From contig CM063249.1 in assembly GCA_032158295.1 (NCBI GenBank), positions 3,859,195 to 3,923,194 of the forward strand: a stretch of 64,000 nt of DNA, read 5' to 3'. Below the pieces are notes generated by a model. It did no database searches and was not told where the DNA came from. It saw only the letters and a program-made list of their open reading frames with translations. Within the stretch, counting starts at the first letter, position 1; each line of letters begins with the position of its first letter. Origin of the DNA: Pycnopodia helianthoides (taxonomy: Eukaryota > Echinodermata > Asteroidea > Forcipulatida > Asteriidae). Position numbers and translations under genes: made by a program. Shown here in pieces: positions 62,401 to 63,211 of the stretch.

Positions 62401-63211
62401 TTTATGAATGGGAATCAAAGTGTGTAGAATCGGTTTTAAACTTGTGGTTTAAACACGGTGAGGCCTTGTTCTTGATAATTTTACCGAGACGAAGAACCAG
62501 GCCTGCACTGTGCATTAAAGGAACATTACAGAATTGGTAAGAAAAAATCTTGTAAAATATGCTTTTTGATCACAGATTTACATAAAACTTACACGGTCTA
62601 ATGATGATGATAGTAGAAAACATCCCTTTAAATATTTCTGTCTGAAATGCCATATTTGATGAGAAATGAATAAACTAATTTTCCGATTGGAGTTTGTCGC
62701 TCAGTGAGCGTTTATTCATTTTTTTAATCTGTATGATTTCATGCACATCTGTAATCGGTTTTTCATTATTTTTTCGTGACCCAGATGGCCGATCGATCTC
62801 AAACTTCTACAGGTTTGTCAGTTTATGTATATGGTGGATTACATAAAGTTCTTACACTGCCAGCAACTGTTTTGTTAGCAAAAACCAATTCTGTAATGTT
62901 CCTTTAAACAACTAGTTTAAAACGTCTTCACCCCAATTTGATTTCCTTTATTAAACCTTACCGCAGCCTGTTGTTTTACAATCTCATTCTCACAATCCCA
63001 AACTTCACCATAACTTTGTGCATGTGATTGTGTTATTGATGAATGTTACGTTCCTATGGAATTCCAATTGATTCTTTGGTTATTTTTTTTCCGTCTACAG
63101 ACGTTGTGTTTTGTCATCTTACTGACGGGTGTTTGCTACAGACTTCTCAAGCCTATGAAGGCAGCAGCCAATAGGAAGAGTAGAAAAAAGAAGGGCGGGG
63201 CTGCGGTCAAG
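8386..63211 (+). CDS. NAA25: NAA25 (MDM20), NatB auxiliary subunit; 22 exons seen, 3' end outside window
   Basis: NAA25 is the large TPR-like scaffold that binds the catalytic subunit NAA20 and anchors NatB near the ribosome, where the complex acetylates nascent proteins starting Met-Asp, Met-Glu, Met-Asn or Met-Gln. Joined exons: 8386-8449, 9588-9673, 13635-13773, 20977-21095, 29948-30022, 31160-31346, 40741-40852, 42068-42157, 43420-43604, 48808-48989, 49570-49795, 50657-50767, 52774-52843, 53815-53914, 54864-55014, 56219-56274, 56639-56711, 58202-58448, 59239-59350, 60436-60498, 61840-61937, 63101-63211. All introns are GT-AG and phases match at every junction. About 886 codons align collinearly with human NAA25 (972 aa), with no exon missing internally. 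One T appears lost in exon 15, giving a stop at 54924-54926. The last ~90 residues and the 3' UTR lie past 64000. Identity is from remembered family sequence, not a search, but the match is extensive. Confidence 0.95.
9265..9545 (+). mobile_element. tRNA-derived SINE, family S2
   Basis: Has the B box GGTTCGAATCC followed by GACACTTGTGTCCTGGAGC and a tail with GGCTGTATACTCC and GTGCTATAAAAG. It ends about 40 bp before the exon 2 acceptor. Other S2 copies: 11160-11245, 22640-22905, 31440-31755, 32795-33080, 44095-44555, 47500-47912, 51522-51955, 53037-53388, 56900-57382. Confidence 0.8.
9588..9673 (+). CDS. NAA25: NAA25 exon 2
   Basis: Residues 22-50, ending in phase 0. Encodes LDNGNYKTAI, then MADKVLKKH, matching the family motif LDNGN...ADKLLKKH of the first TPR-like helix pair. 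Acceptor tttttccag, donor gtgagt. The next intron (3961 bp) holds a long-TIR element, an M7 copy, a SINE fragment, an E-box-rich minisatellite and two small MITEs. Confidence 0.95.
9807..10702. mobile_element. Non-autonomous DNA element with ~200 bp terminal inverted repeats
   Basis: The first ~200 bp (starting TAGTTG, with AATCGTAACCCTCC) is repeated inverted at 10497-10702. Each arm contains a small inner hairpin (CGACGGTCGGAGACCG type). The 480 bp interior has no coding potential. Flanks ATGCTCAC and ATGTTCAC look like an imperfect target duplication. Confidence 0.85.
10778..10945 (+). mobile_element. MITE-like repeat, family M7
   Basis: Carries AGGCCATGGCCTCC and the block GCAAAGAGCACTTCTATTGG. 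Related copies: 18467-18645 (+), 27377-27545 (-) and 55903-56075 (-). Confidence 0.7.
11160..11245 (-). mobile_element. SINE S2 fragment
   Basis: Contains CTTGCTTAAGGACACAAGTG and the reverse B box GGGACTGGAACCCACACTCC. Truncated on both sides. Confidence 0.65.
11345..11510. repeat. Degenerate ~30 bp minisatellite with ATCACGTGAC-type motifs
   Basis: Repeats of the form ATGGCAAAA..TATCATGTGAC. Several units contain CATGTG or CACGTG E-box cores. Copies are diverged. Confidence 0.7.
12430..12653 (-). mobile_element. piggyBac-like MITE with TTAA ends
   Basis: Bounded by TTAACCCTC and GAGGGTTAA, consistent with a TTAA target duplication and CCC...GGG ends as in the piggyBac superfamily. A second copy lies inverted at 61148-61377. 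Confidence 0.75.
12745..12966. mobile_element. Small inverted-repeat element
   Basis: CATCTTTACGGGCA near the left end is matched by TGCCCGTAAAGATG near the right, with outer AGATAG/CTATCT. The interior is CpG-rich. No coding capacity. Confidence 0.65.
13635..13773 (+). CDS. NAA25: NAA25 exon 3
   Basis: Residues 51-96 plus one base. Encodes VLKALALLRIGK and LQALSICFREMQK, equivalent to the second TPR-like pair of NAA25. Donor gtgagt. The next intron (7203 bp) holds M5 and M6 copies, an 870 bp TIR element, a hAT-like element and the 1.6 kb G-rich minisatellite. Confidence 0.95.
13814..14186 (-). mobile_element. MITE, family M5
   Basis: Contains the palindrome GAGAAACGTTTCT.(5)AGAAACGTTTCTC at its centre. 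The same element lies in inverse orientation at 15954-16371, with shared GGGATTATTCTTCATG and ACGCTACCAC blocks. Confidence 0.8.
14320..14725 (+). mobile_element. MITE, family M6
   Basis: Begins AGGTAGGGTCATAGATTGG and contains GAATGCTGCGGCCAGTGATA and GTGGATGGATTTGACGTTC-type blocks. Compare 29349-29791. Confidence 0.75.
14923..15792. mobile_element. 870 bp element with CAGACCTGCCAACC inverted ends
   Basis: CAGACCTGCCAACC at the left is matched by GGTTGGCAGGTCTG at the right. Direct repeats CAAAAG (14917-14922 and 15793-15798) look like a target duplication. Overlapping short reading frames inside do not resemble a transposase. Confidence 0.8.
15954..16371 (+). mobile_element. MITE, family M5
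   Basis: Inverse copy of 13814-14186, with the same central GAGAAACGTTTCTGACAGAA palindrome and ends AAGGGAAGGTATACGATTG. Confidence 0.8.
17106..17790. mobile_element. hAT-like non-autonomous element with 8 bp target duplication
   Basis: 33 bp terminal inverted repeats (beginning CATAGAGCTATATATATTGA, 32 of 33 matching) are flanked by perfect 8 bp direct repeats GTTGAACT at 17098-17105 and 17791-17798. An 8 bp duplication fits the hAT superfamily. The 620 bp interior is rich in CpG and lacks coding potential. Confidence 0.88.
18467..18645 (+). mobile_element. MITE-like repeat, family M7
   Basis: Contains TGCAAAGGGCACTTCCATCG and GGGCCATGGCCTCTGTG. A 22-base T run lies inside. Confidence 0.7.
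18864..20492 (+). repeat. 1.6 kb G-rich minisatellite with TTAGGG motifs
   Basis: About 60 imperfect units built on GGAGGAGTTAGGGGAATTA GGGCAGG-like sequence (25-27 bp). The + strand is almost pyrimidine-free apart from T and each unit carries one or two TTAGGG hexamers. Units occur in several variants that recur in blocks, implying segmental expansion. Confidence 0.95.
20538..20735 (+). mobile_element. MITE, family M4
   Basis: Starts GGCCCAATTTCCTGAAGCTG and ends near ACTGGGCCC. The internal block TTCTGCTTAGCA...CAGGATACCAGTCACA is shared with the other M4 copies. Confidence 0.75.
20977..21095 (+). CDS. NAA25: NAA25 exon 4
   Basis: Residues 97-136. Encodes HTHLFMALVRVGDYK, matching HSHLFMAYARVGEYK of the vertebrate protein. 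The junction codon is CCG (Pro), as in the family (REM..PE). Donor gtaaaa. The next intron (8852 bp) holds an A-rich repeat, SINEs, M3, M4, M6 and M7 copies and the 35 bp minisatellite. Confidence 0.95.
21343..21800 (-). repeat. A-rich repeat beginning with a (TTA) microsatellite
   Basis: An ATT microsatellite is followed by A/T-rich sequence with CAGGGGACAACAAAAGCAAA. A related segment is at 38213-38560 (CAGGGGCAACAAAAGTAAA). It looks like the reverse-strand tail of a retroelement; class not determined. Confidence 0.5.
21945..22170 (-). mobile_element. SINE S1
   Basis: Includes GGGATTTGAACCAACGACCT, CTCTACCAACTCAGCTATAA and the head region CCCTATGTTGGCGGTCTCCC. Close relative of 1344-1640. 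Inverted S1 tails follow at 22237-22350. Confidence 0.8.
22640..22905 (-). mobile_element. SINE S2
   Basis: Carries GGTTCGAACCCACACCCCGA and, at its end, GACCGCTCGGCAACGGCACA, the reversed tRNA-like head. Confidence 0.75.
23768..23965. mobile_element. Small MITE with GAGCTGCCAAC inverted ends
   Basis: GAGCTGCCAAC and GTTGGCAGCTC bound a 198 bp segment with repeated TCTCCCTG / CTCCCTGATT motifs. Confidence 0.7.
24563..24962 (+). mobile_element. MITE, family M3
   Basis: Inverted ends TTAAAGGAACATTACAGAAT and ATTCTGTAATGTTCCTTTAA. Full copies also at 39592-39974 (-) and 62515-62908 (+), and a partial copy at 47203-47337. Confidence 0.85.
25520..25720 (+). mobile_element. MITE, family M4
   Basis: Begins ACCAATTTCATAGAGCTGCT and ends CAGCTCCATGAAAAGGGCCC. 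It lies directly upstream of the 35 bp array. Confidence 0.75.
25737..26645. repeat. 35 bp tandem array, about 26 copies
   Basis: Contiguous units of 35 bp containing GAGTTTACTGGCCTGTGGTC and AGCCCTGACATGCC. Central units are identical; edge units differ by one or two bases, the usual pattern of an array homogenised by unequal exchange. Confidence 0.97.
27377..27545 (-). mobile_element. MITE-like repeat, family M7
   Basis: Contains AGGAGGCCATGGCCTATG and TTGGCCTTGGTGCCCCTTCA, reverse of the 10778 and 18467 copies. Confidence 0.7.
27663..27856 (+). mobile_element. MITE, family M4
   Basis: Carries TTCTGCTTAGCATAAATGAG and ends TTATGAAATTGGACCC, three bases before an inverted second copy. Confidence 0.75.
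27859..28063 (-). mobile_element. MITE, family M4, inverted neighbour
   Basis: Begins GCCCAACCCAATTTCATGGA, ends CAGCTCTATGAAATTGGGCC. Together with the preceding copy it forms a 400 bp inverted pair. Confidence 0.75.
28938..29068 (+). mobile_element. SINE S1, 5'-truncated
   Basis: Begins inside the tRNA-like head (GTGCCGGTACGTTAATCCGG) and runs through the S1 body to CAGTTTCCCTTGTGGTTC. Confidence 0.75.
29349..29791 (+). mobile_element. MITE, family M6, intact
   Basis: Inverted ends AGGTAGGGTTATAGATTGGT and ACCAATCTATGACCTTACCT. It gives the empty-site sequence for the 3.2 kb insertion at 3973-7217. Confidence 0.8.
29948..30022 (+). CDS. NAA25: NAA25 exon 5
   Basis: Residues 137-161, phase 0 at both ends. 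Encodes FPKNPYYFWGVMS, one of the best-conserved segments of NAA25. Donor gtaagt. The next intron (1137 bp) carries a 348 bp MITE at 30333-30680. Confidence 0.97.
30333..30680. mobile_element. 348 bp MITE with CTCAG target duplication
   Basis: Ends CAGGGCTCGCCCTTAA and CTTAAGCGCAAGGCCTG are inverted repeats. Both flanks have CTCAG (30328-30332 and 30681-30685). Confidence 0.75.
31160..31346 (+). CDS. NAA25: NAA25 exon 6
   Basis: Residues 162-223 plus one base. Encodes MYLPLAEKMVDRMV and KMEAEAEVNIYLMVL, near identical to the vertebrate MFLPLAERMVEKMV region. Donor gtaagt. It opens the longest intron (9394 bp), which contains SINEs, a locally duplicated single-copy segment, a 107 bp array, a 56 bp array, a Penelope-type fragment and M1-M4 copies. 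Confidence 0.97.
31440..31755 (-). mobile_element. SINE S2
   Basis: Contains CAGCTCCCTGGGGAGTATAC, then GGGACTTGAACCCACACCCC. It begins about 95 bp after the exon 6 donor. Confidence 0.75.
32636..32787. repeat. Local duplication, copy 1 (partner 33439-33592)
   Basis: Shares GTTAGTCATTCTTGTAATGG, AGGGTCATTTCAC and GGTAATGAAACCA.GGATGCC with the second copy. The sequence does not resemble the transposons in the window; the copies are separated by a SINE and a hammerhead-like fragment. Confidence 0.75.
32795..33080 (-). mobile_element. SINE S2
   Basis: Contains GGACCTACGGCTTAATGTCC, GGACTCGAACCCACACTCTG and the reversed head CTCAGCCACAAGACACC. Confidence 0.78.
33439..33592. repeat. Local duplication, copy 2 (partner 32636-32787)
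   Basis: Colinear with copy 1 over about 150 bp with scattered substitutions. Confidence 0.75.
34117..34450. repeat. 107 bp tandem repeat, about three copies
   Basis: Units contain CCTGATCCCATGAGTGATTT and GGTAACTCAACACCCAAACT. The first two breakpoints are 107 bp apart; the third copy is diverged. Confidence 0.85.
34524..34697 (-). mobile_element. MITE, family M4, diverged
   Basis: Reverse orientation: GCACAACAAAATGATGCTTA, CCAGCCAAAATACCAAGTCA and terminal GAAGCTCTATGAG. Confidence 0.65.
35521..35700 (+). mobile_element. SINE S3
   Basis: tRNA-like head GGTGGTCTAGTTGGTAATAT and GTGGGTTCGAATCAC, then TGCCTGTGGATTTTTTTTCA and a body ending CACACATCGGTGAAAG. Related copies: 42735-42900 (+), 48345-48412 (-), 54480-54645 (-). 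Confidence 0.75.
36279..36535. repeat. 56 bp tandem repeat, 4-5 copies
   Basis: Units contain GAACACCTCTTGTTTTTG, a poly-C run and TTGCAGCAGCAAG. Copies start near 36279, 36341, 36397, 36452 and 36508. The array repeats a pyrimidine tract plus TTGCAG, resembling splice acceptors. Confidence 0.85.
36588..37520. repeat. Two diverged copies of a ~270 bp repeat
   Basis: 36588-36865 and 37262-37520 share TTGAAACTCAT, AATTGAGC, GATGTCAT...GTCGAATTAC and TTGTCTTCCGGT in order. Class not recognised. Confidence 0.6.
37528..37870 (+). mobile_element. Penelope-type pseudo-LTR fragment with truncated hammerhead
   Basis: Begins in the hammerhead (GATGACTAGTGCAAGCTAGT, then CGAAACGTTGAGACC) but lacks the CTGA of the core. 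The rest matches, in reverse, the insertion at 42168-42603, including CTCCGCGGCAGT and CACCATGCAATGCCTC. Confidence 0.7.
38213..38560 (-). repeat. A-rich repeat after a (TTA) microsatellite
   Basis: Similar in structure to 21343-21800: microsatellite, A-rich body, then GTCAGGGGCAACAAAAGTAA. Probably the tail of a retroelement in reverse. Confidence 0.5.
39592..39974 (-). mobile_element. MITE, family M3
   Basis: Inverted ends TTAAAGGAACATTACAGAAT and ATTCTGTAATGTTCCTTTAA; interior reversed relative to 24563-24962. Confidence 0.85.
39990..40359 (+). mobile_element. MITE, family M1
   Basis: Contains TTTTGGTAATTACTC, GGAGAGCTGTTGATA and ATACGCCAAGTGAG.ATACTG. It abuts an M2 copy, the two sharing CCTTTAAAGG. 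Confidence 0.75.
40353..40663 (-). mobile_element. MITE, family M2
   Basis: Inverted ends CTTTAAAGGTATTGTACAC and GTGTATAGGGCCTTTAAG. The same family lies at 61425-61768 in the opposite direction. Confidence 0.8.
40741..40852 (+). CDS. NAA25: NAA25 exon 7
   Basis: Residues 224-260 plus two bases. Encodes MSQWAEANGAYRRLL, equivalent to LSRWPECNALSRRLL in vertebrates. The acceptor is caccctag and the donor the less usual gttagt. The next intron (1215 bp) is largely two abutting tandem arrays plus a palindromic MITE. Confidence 0.93.
41226..41458 (+). repeat. 23 bp tandem array, about ten copies
   Basis: Units like GGTTGCTAAGGGTATGGTAC followed by ATT. Copies are moderately diverged. It runs straight into the 15 bp array. 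Confidence 0.9.
41470..41837 (+). repeat. 15 bp tandem array, about 24 copies
   Basis: Units of ATAGTGACTCGGTTT with C/T and G/A variants at one position. As 15 is divisible by three, frames stay open and produce a false repetitive peptide (SVYSD). Confidence 0.97.
41857..41986. mobile_element. Palindromic MITE (partner 50123-50286)
   Basis: GTCTTAACCGGCCGTTTAAA is matched inverted by TTTAAACGGCCGGTTAAGAC; the right flank CACTCTTTTATTCC also occurs in the partner. Confidence 0.75.
42068..42157 (+). CDS. NAA25: NAA25 exon 8
   Basis: Residues 261-290 plus two bases. Encodes PDEWRFYQQYLKSA and NWSP, matching the family pattern DDWQFYLTYFDS...WSP. The donor gtatgt at 42158 lies in a 15 bp sequence repeated at 42604-42618, because a retroelement inserted just downstream and duplicated the splice site. 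Only the upstream donor keeps the frame into exon 9. Confidence 0.95.
42168..42603 (-). mobile_element. Hammerhead-bearing Penelope-type insertion at the exon 8 donor
   Basis: A 436 bp insert flanked by an exact 15 bp direct repeat GAAAGGTATGTATAT (42153-42167 and 42604-42618) that contains the exon 8 splice donor. It has ~80 bp inverted arms (42207-42287 and 42520-42600) and a complete hammerhead motif between them on the minus strand. The inverted pseudo-LTR structure and variable-length target duplication fit a Penelope-like element or a non-autonomous derivative. Confidence 0.8.
42471..42514 (-). ncRNA. Complete hammerhead ribozyme motif
   Basis: Minus strand: stem I GTCTC/GAGAC, core CTGACGA, stem II GACTAG...CTAGTC with a six-base loop, GAAA, a two-base stem III (CG) and TT before the cleavage site. 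Every conserved core position is present. The minimal stem III suggests dimeric activity. Confidence 0.7.
42735..42900 (+). mobile_element. SINE S3
   Basis: tRNA-like GGTGGTGTAGTTGGTAAGAC and GTGGGTTCGAGTCCCACC, then TGCCTGTGGATTTTTTTT and CACACATCGGTGAAAG. Confidence 0.78.
43190..43345. repeat. Dispersed repeat just upstream of exon 9
   Basis: Matches 2740-2905 (CTTGAAAAATAGCC, GTTGTCTTGAAAAA, CTTTTTACAAAAAGGC). Contains an 18-base A run. Leaves only about 75 bp of unrelated sequence before the exon 9 acceptor. Confidence 0.55.
43420..43604 (+). CDS. NAA25: NAA25 exon 9
   Basis: Residues 291-352 plus one base. Encodes VDMVLDFIDELAA and LARMELLRILKERGAQ, matching AVKFIEDRI...LAKLELIRRLRSQG. 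The acceptor is ggcgacag, without a strong pyrimidine tract. Repeat sequence ends only about 75 bp upstream. The next intron (5203 bp) contains a hammerhead-like palindrome, a SINE with a nested MITE, a 503 bp tandem duplication and other MITEs. Confidence 0.93.
43904..44012. mobile_element. Palindrome of two hammerhead-like arms
   Basis: GGCCTGACGTTTCGGCCCTA and its inverted partner with AACGTCAGGCC flank TCTCGAGAAAGC. Arms resemble Penelope pseudo-LTR hammerheads (GAAACGTC/AGGCC) but the CTGACGA core is reduced to CTCGA. A related single arm lies at 33178-33226. Confidence 0.55.
44095..44555 (-). mobile_element. SINE S2 interrupted by an M4 MITE
   Basis: SINE parts TTGCTTAAAGGACACAGGTG and GGACTCAAACCCACACTGCC are separated by an M4 element at 44284-44480. 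CCAGGA on both sides looks like the target duplication of the M4 insertion. Confidence 0.78.
44284..44480 (+). mobile_element. MITE, family M4, nested in a SINE
   Basis: Begins ACCCAATTTCATAGAGCTGC, ends GCAGCTCTATGAAATTGGGC, with the M4 core TTCTGCTGAGCAGAAATGAG. Confidence 0.82.
44932..45945. repeat. Tandem duplication of a ~503 bp unit with invariant blocks
   Basis: Copy 1 runs from about 44932 to 45432 and copy 2 to 45945. A block of 155 bp (45008-45162 and 45511-45665) and another of 60 bp (45214-45273 and 45718-45777) are identical, while intervening parts have many substitutions and indels. No coding frame, no known transposon ends. Confidence 0.9.
47203..47337 (+). mobile_element. 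MITE M3, partial
   Basis: Matches the left half of M3 (CATAAAACTTACACGGTCTA to GAGAAATGAATAAAC) and stops abruptly. Confidence 0.75.
47500..47912 (+). mobile_element. SINE S2, near full length
   Basis: tRNA-like head GTGGCCGAGCGGATAAGACC with A box, B box-like TTTGAGTCCCGG, the body CTTCGTCCTTCGGATGGGAC and AAAAAGAACCCAGTGCACTT, ending in CTATATAAGACTTG and an ATT tail. Confidence 0.85.
47970..48255 (+). mobile_element. M4-related MITE with variant interior
   Basis: Shares the terminal GGCCCAATT.CATAGAGCTG and CTATGAAATTGGGCCC ends with M4 but has a different interior (GATGCTAACCGGAAGCAC). Confidence 0.7.
48345..48412 (-). mobile_element. SINE S3 head fragment
   Basis: GGATTCGAACCCCTGACCTT and GTCTTAACCACCTCACTG are a reversed tRNA-like B box and A box. 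Confidence 0.55.
48808..48989 (+). CDS. NAA25: NAA25 exon 10
   Basis: Residues 353-413. Encodes GYFDLFGDRPCCYDDI, a highly conserved NAA25 signature (FGDKPCC in vertebrates), then FVDSLLDSLELEP. Donor gtaagt. The next intron is 580 bp of A/T-rich sequence with no recognised element. Confidence 0.97.
49570..49795 (+). CDS. NAA25: NAA25 exon 11
   Basis: Residues 414-488 plus one base. Encodes RHLCILKISRRLGL, then LLVDVWQESG, matching HLCVVQLTRLLGL...LIDVWRETG. The donor gtaatt and the last 16 exon bases are copied 91 bp downstream (49871). The next intron is 861 bp with a palindromic MITE. Confidence 0.97.
49780..49926 (+). repeat. Duplicated exon 11 splice donor
   Basis: GTTTGGCAGGAATCAGGTAA at 49780 recurs at 49871 as GTTTGGCAGGATTCAGGTGA, each followed by TATTCTAAACAGGGGCTCCA. 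The copy includes 16 exon bases and the donor, so a decoy 5' splice site lies 91 bp downstream. Confidence 0.85.
50123..50286. mobile_element. Palindromic MITE (partner 41857-41986)
   Basis: GGAATAAAAGAGTAGC at the left is matched by ACTACTCTTTTATTCC at the right, with inner CTTGGTCTTAATCGGCCG and GGCTGGTTAAGACCAAG. Confidence 0.8.
50657..50767 (+). CDS. NAA25: NAA25 exon 12
   Basis: Residues 489-525 plus one base. Encodes MWRMIEILEKGLK and LLLIRLYCLIG, matching the TPR-like LLEEGL...LLLVRIYCMLG. Donor gtaagt. The next intron (2006 bp) contains M1, a full-length SINE S2 and a 126 bp palindrome. Confidence 0.97.
50864..51232 (+). mobile_element. MITE, family M1
   Basis: TTTAAAGGCACTGGACACTA and GTGTCCAGTGTCTTTAA ends; interior includes CTCACGCGTGAG hairpin. 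It starts about 97 bp after the exon 12 donor. Confidence 0.85.
51522..51955 (+). mobile_element. SINE S2, full length
   Basis: Head ACGTGGCCGAGCGGATAAGA, B box GGGTTCGAGTCCCA, body TTCGTCCTTCGGATGGGACG, GAACCCAGTGCACTTATCG and tail GGCGCTATATAAATACAG plus an ATT microsatellite. Confidence 0.88.
52350..52475. repeat. 126 bp palindrome
   Basis: GTTTTGTACACCCGAGGGGG and its inverse CCCCCTCGGTGTACAAAAC flank GGCACCCATTTGGTGCC. Outer arms also pair (GTTGCCTG.../...CATAGGCAAC). Related to 7530-7590. Confidence 0.85.
52774..52843 (+). CDS. NAA25: NAA25 exon 13
   Basis: Residues 526-548 plus two bases. Encodes GAFGPIPDLYDGLDIKHIQQ, aligned with GAFEPVVDLYSSLDAKHIQH. Donor gtaact. It is flanked by SINE S2 copies in opposite orientation (51522-51955 + and 53037-53388 -). 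Confidence 0.97.
53037..53388 (-). mobile_element. SINE S2
   Basis: Contains CAACTCCCTGGGGAGCATAC, the reversed body TTGCTCAAGGACAAAACTTC, the reversed B box GGATTCGAAACCCACTC and head AGACCGCTCGACCGCGACAC. Confidence 0.78.
53410..53669. mobile_element. 260 bp palindrome with hammerhead-like centre
   Basis: Arms 53410-53508 and 53571-53669 are inverted copies. The centre has CTTGACGTTTCGAACAGTAT and TCTTCTCGAAGACGAGCAG, a hammerhead-like GAAACGTC/AAGAC pair with a shortened core (CTCGA). The architecture matches 42168-42603. A single related arm is at 57765-57872. Confidence 0.6.
53815..53914 (+). CDS. NAA25: NAA25 exon 14
   Basis: Residues 549-582. Encodes GYVTSLGHFTSANALFN and FFTVNHKD, matching RYAESLGQYAAA...FFHSNQKD. 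Donor gtaagt. The next intron (949 bp) holds a pair of S3 SINE pieces. Confidence 0.95.
54432..54790. mobile_element. S1 tail and two opposed S3 SINE pieces
   Basis: An S1 3' end (ACCACAAGGGAAACTGACTG) is followed by reversed S3 (GGTGGGATTCAAACCCATGA) and then forward S3 (ATGCCTGTGGATTTGTTTAT). The two S3 parts form an inverted pair in intron 14. Confidence 0.65.
54864..55014 (+). CDS. NAA25: NAA25 exon 15, frame broken by a missing base
   Basis: Begins EYMITAYKFGTFHKIPEF, matching vertebrate EYIIQAYKYGAFEKIPEF, then hits TGA at 54924-54926. The other frame directly after the T run (54921-54924) continues with TFRRRISHSIH and VEKLLLELLTEAE, matching AFRNRLNNSLH...LLLDLLLEAN. A five-T run would restore the frame. 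Downstream exons are all in phase with the restored reading, so a one-base homopolymer error in the assembly is the simplest explanation; a real null allele is possible. Donor gtaaga. Confidence 0.93.
55903..56075 (-). mobile_element. MITE-like repeat, family M7
   Basis: Contains GGAGGCCATGGCCTCTGTTG, TCTTGGCCTTGGTGCCCCTT and TGGAAGTGCCCTTTGCAAAA. Confidence 0.72.
56219..56274 (+). CDS. NAA25: NAA25 exon 16
   Basis: Residues about 633-651 plus one base; 56 bp. Encodes GGNSLQDFVLDMEICPEK, less conserved, bridging the EAN... and EEDDIPWEDL segments of the vertebrate protein. Pyrimidine-rich acceptor, donor gtgaac. The next intron is the shortest (364 bp) and shows no repeats I recognise. Confidence 0.9.
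56639..56711 (+). CDS. NAA25: NAA25 exon 17
   Basis: Residues 652-675 plus two bases. Encodes WEEITDNRDLDVMLSW, matching WEDLRDNRDLNVFFSW in vertebrates, a diagnostic block. Donor gtaaac. The next intron (1490 bp) contains a SINE S2 interrupted by a small palindromic MITE. Confidence 0.97.
56900..57382 (+). mobile_element. SINE S2 interrupted by a palindromic MITE
   Basis: Head TATGGCCGAGCGGTCTAGTG and B box GGTTCGAATCC are separated from the body (GTGTCCTTGAGCAAGACACT) by a 121 bp insert at 56980-57100. Ends with an ATT tail. Confidence 0.8.
56980..57100. mobile_element. 121 bp palindromic MITE nested in a SINE
   Basis: GCCGATTTCACGAAACT and AGTTTCGTGAAATCGGC? -type ends: left GCCGATTTCACGAAACTTAA, right GAGTTTCGTGAAATCGGC, with inner ACGCAGCTGCGTAAG and CTTACGCAGTTG. 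Confidence 0.8.
58202..58448 (+). CDS. NAA25: NAA25 exon 18
   Basis: Residues 676-758. Encodes WLKLRQLVLRSLAAAAYLI and LIEQLERYLREMAED, matching WLRIRSLTLRLI and LLQQLEATLE; the middle (NTPTDNGEGPG) is a low-complexity linker, also variable in the family. Donor gtaaga. The next intron is 790 bp. Confidence 0.95.
58512..58560 (+). repeat. Short dispersed repeat shared with intron 11
   Basis: AGGGGCTCAAAGGTCAAATT and GAGTTTTGTGATCCAC match 49812-49858. Both copies lie shortly after a splice donor (exons 18 and 11). Confidence 0.65.
59239..59350 (+). CDS. NAA25: NAA25 exon 19
   Basis: Residues 759-795 plus one base. Encodes GPPSTRTASYLKGECG, then HRIHELSTQNE, matching GPVPTRMGGFFNSGCS...DIYELD. 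Start chosen at the distal AG (59238); the AG at 59227 would shift frame and run into a stop. Donor gtaata. The next intron (1085 bp) carries a degenerate telomere-like tract. Confidence 0.95.
59757..59876 (-). repeat. Degenerate interstitial telomere-like tract
   Basis: About 120 bp of CCCTAA-type hexamers mixed with CCCAAA and CCCTGA variants. The canonical animal telomere repeat TTAGGG is on the minus strand. It lies in intron 19, far from any chromosome end. Confidence 0.85.
60436..60498 (+). CDS. NAA25: NAA25 exon 20
   Basis: Residues 796-816 plus one base; 63 bp. Encodes SAELQSKIQQDFTVIMDKC, aligned with TMEIQERIENSFKSLLDQL. Donor gtaggc. The next intron (1341 bp) holds a piggyBac-like MITE and an M2 copy. 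Confidence 0.88.
61148..61377 (+). mobile_element. piggyBac-like MITE with TTAA ends
   Basis: TTAACCCTCCTACTCTCAGT at the left and AGCAAGAGGGTTAA at the right. Inverse copy of 12430-12653 with high similarity. Confidence 0.78.
61425..61768 (+). mobile_element. MITE, family M2
   Basis: Ends CTTTAAAGGCCCTGTACAC and GTGTACAATACCTTTAAA. It lies about 70 bp upstream of exon 21. Confidence 0.82.
61840..61937 (+). CDS. NAA25: NAA25 exon 21
   Basis: Residues 817-849. Begins with an Arg-rich stretch, then EGRIFDRHILPELVMLVE, aligned with DGNLKTHPTLLENLVFFVE. Acceptor ctgacacag, donor gtaaca. The next intron (1163 bp) holds a full M3 MITE. Confidence 0.9.
62515..62908 (+). mobile_element. MITE, family M3
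   Basis: Nearly identical to 24563-24962, with the same inverted ends. High similarity suggests recent activity. Confidence 0.87.
63101..63211 (+). CDS. NAA25: NAA25 exon 22 (last exon in window)
   Basis: Residues 850-886. Encodes LLTGVCYRLLKPMKAAANRK and then a Lys/Arg run (RKSRKKKGG), matching the SSYCESVLRPYK segment and Lys-rich tract of the vertebrate protein. Donor gtacga. No continuation of the family C-terminus is visible in 63212-64000, so the remaining exon(s) must lie downstream. Confidence 0.92.
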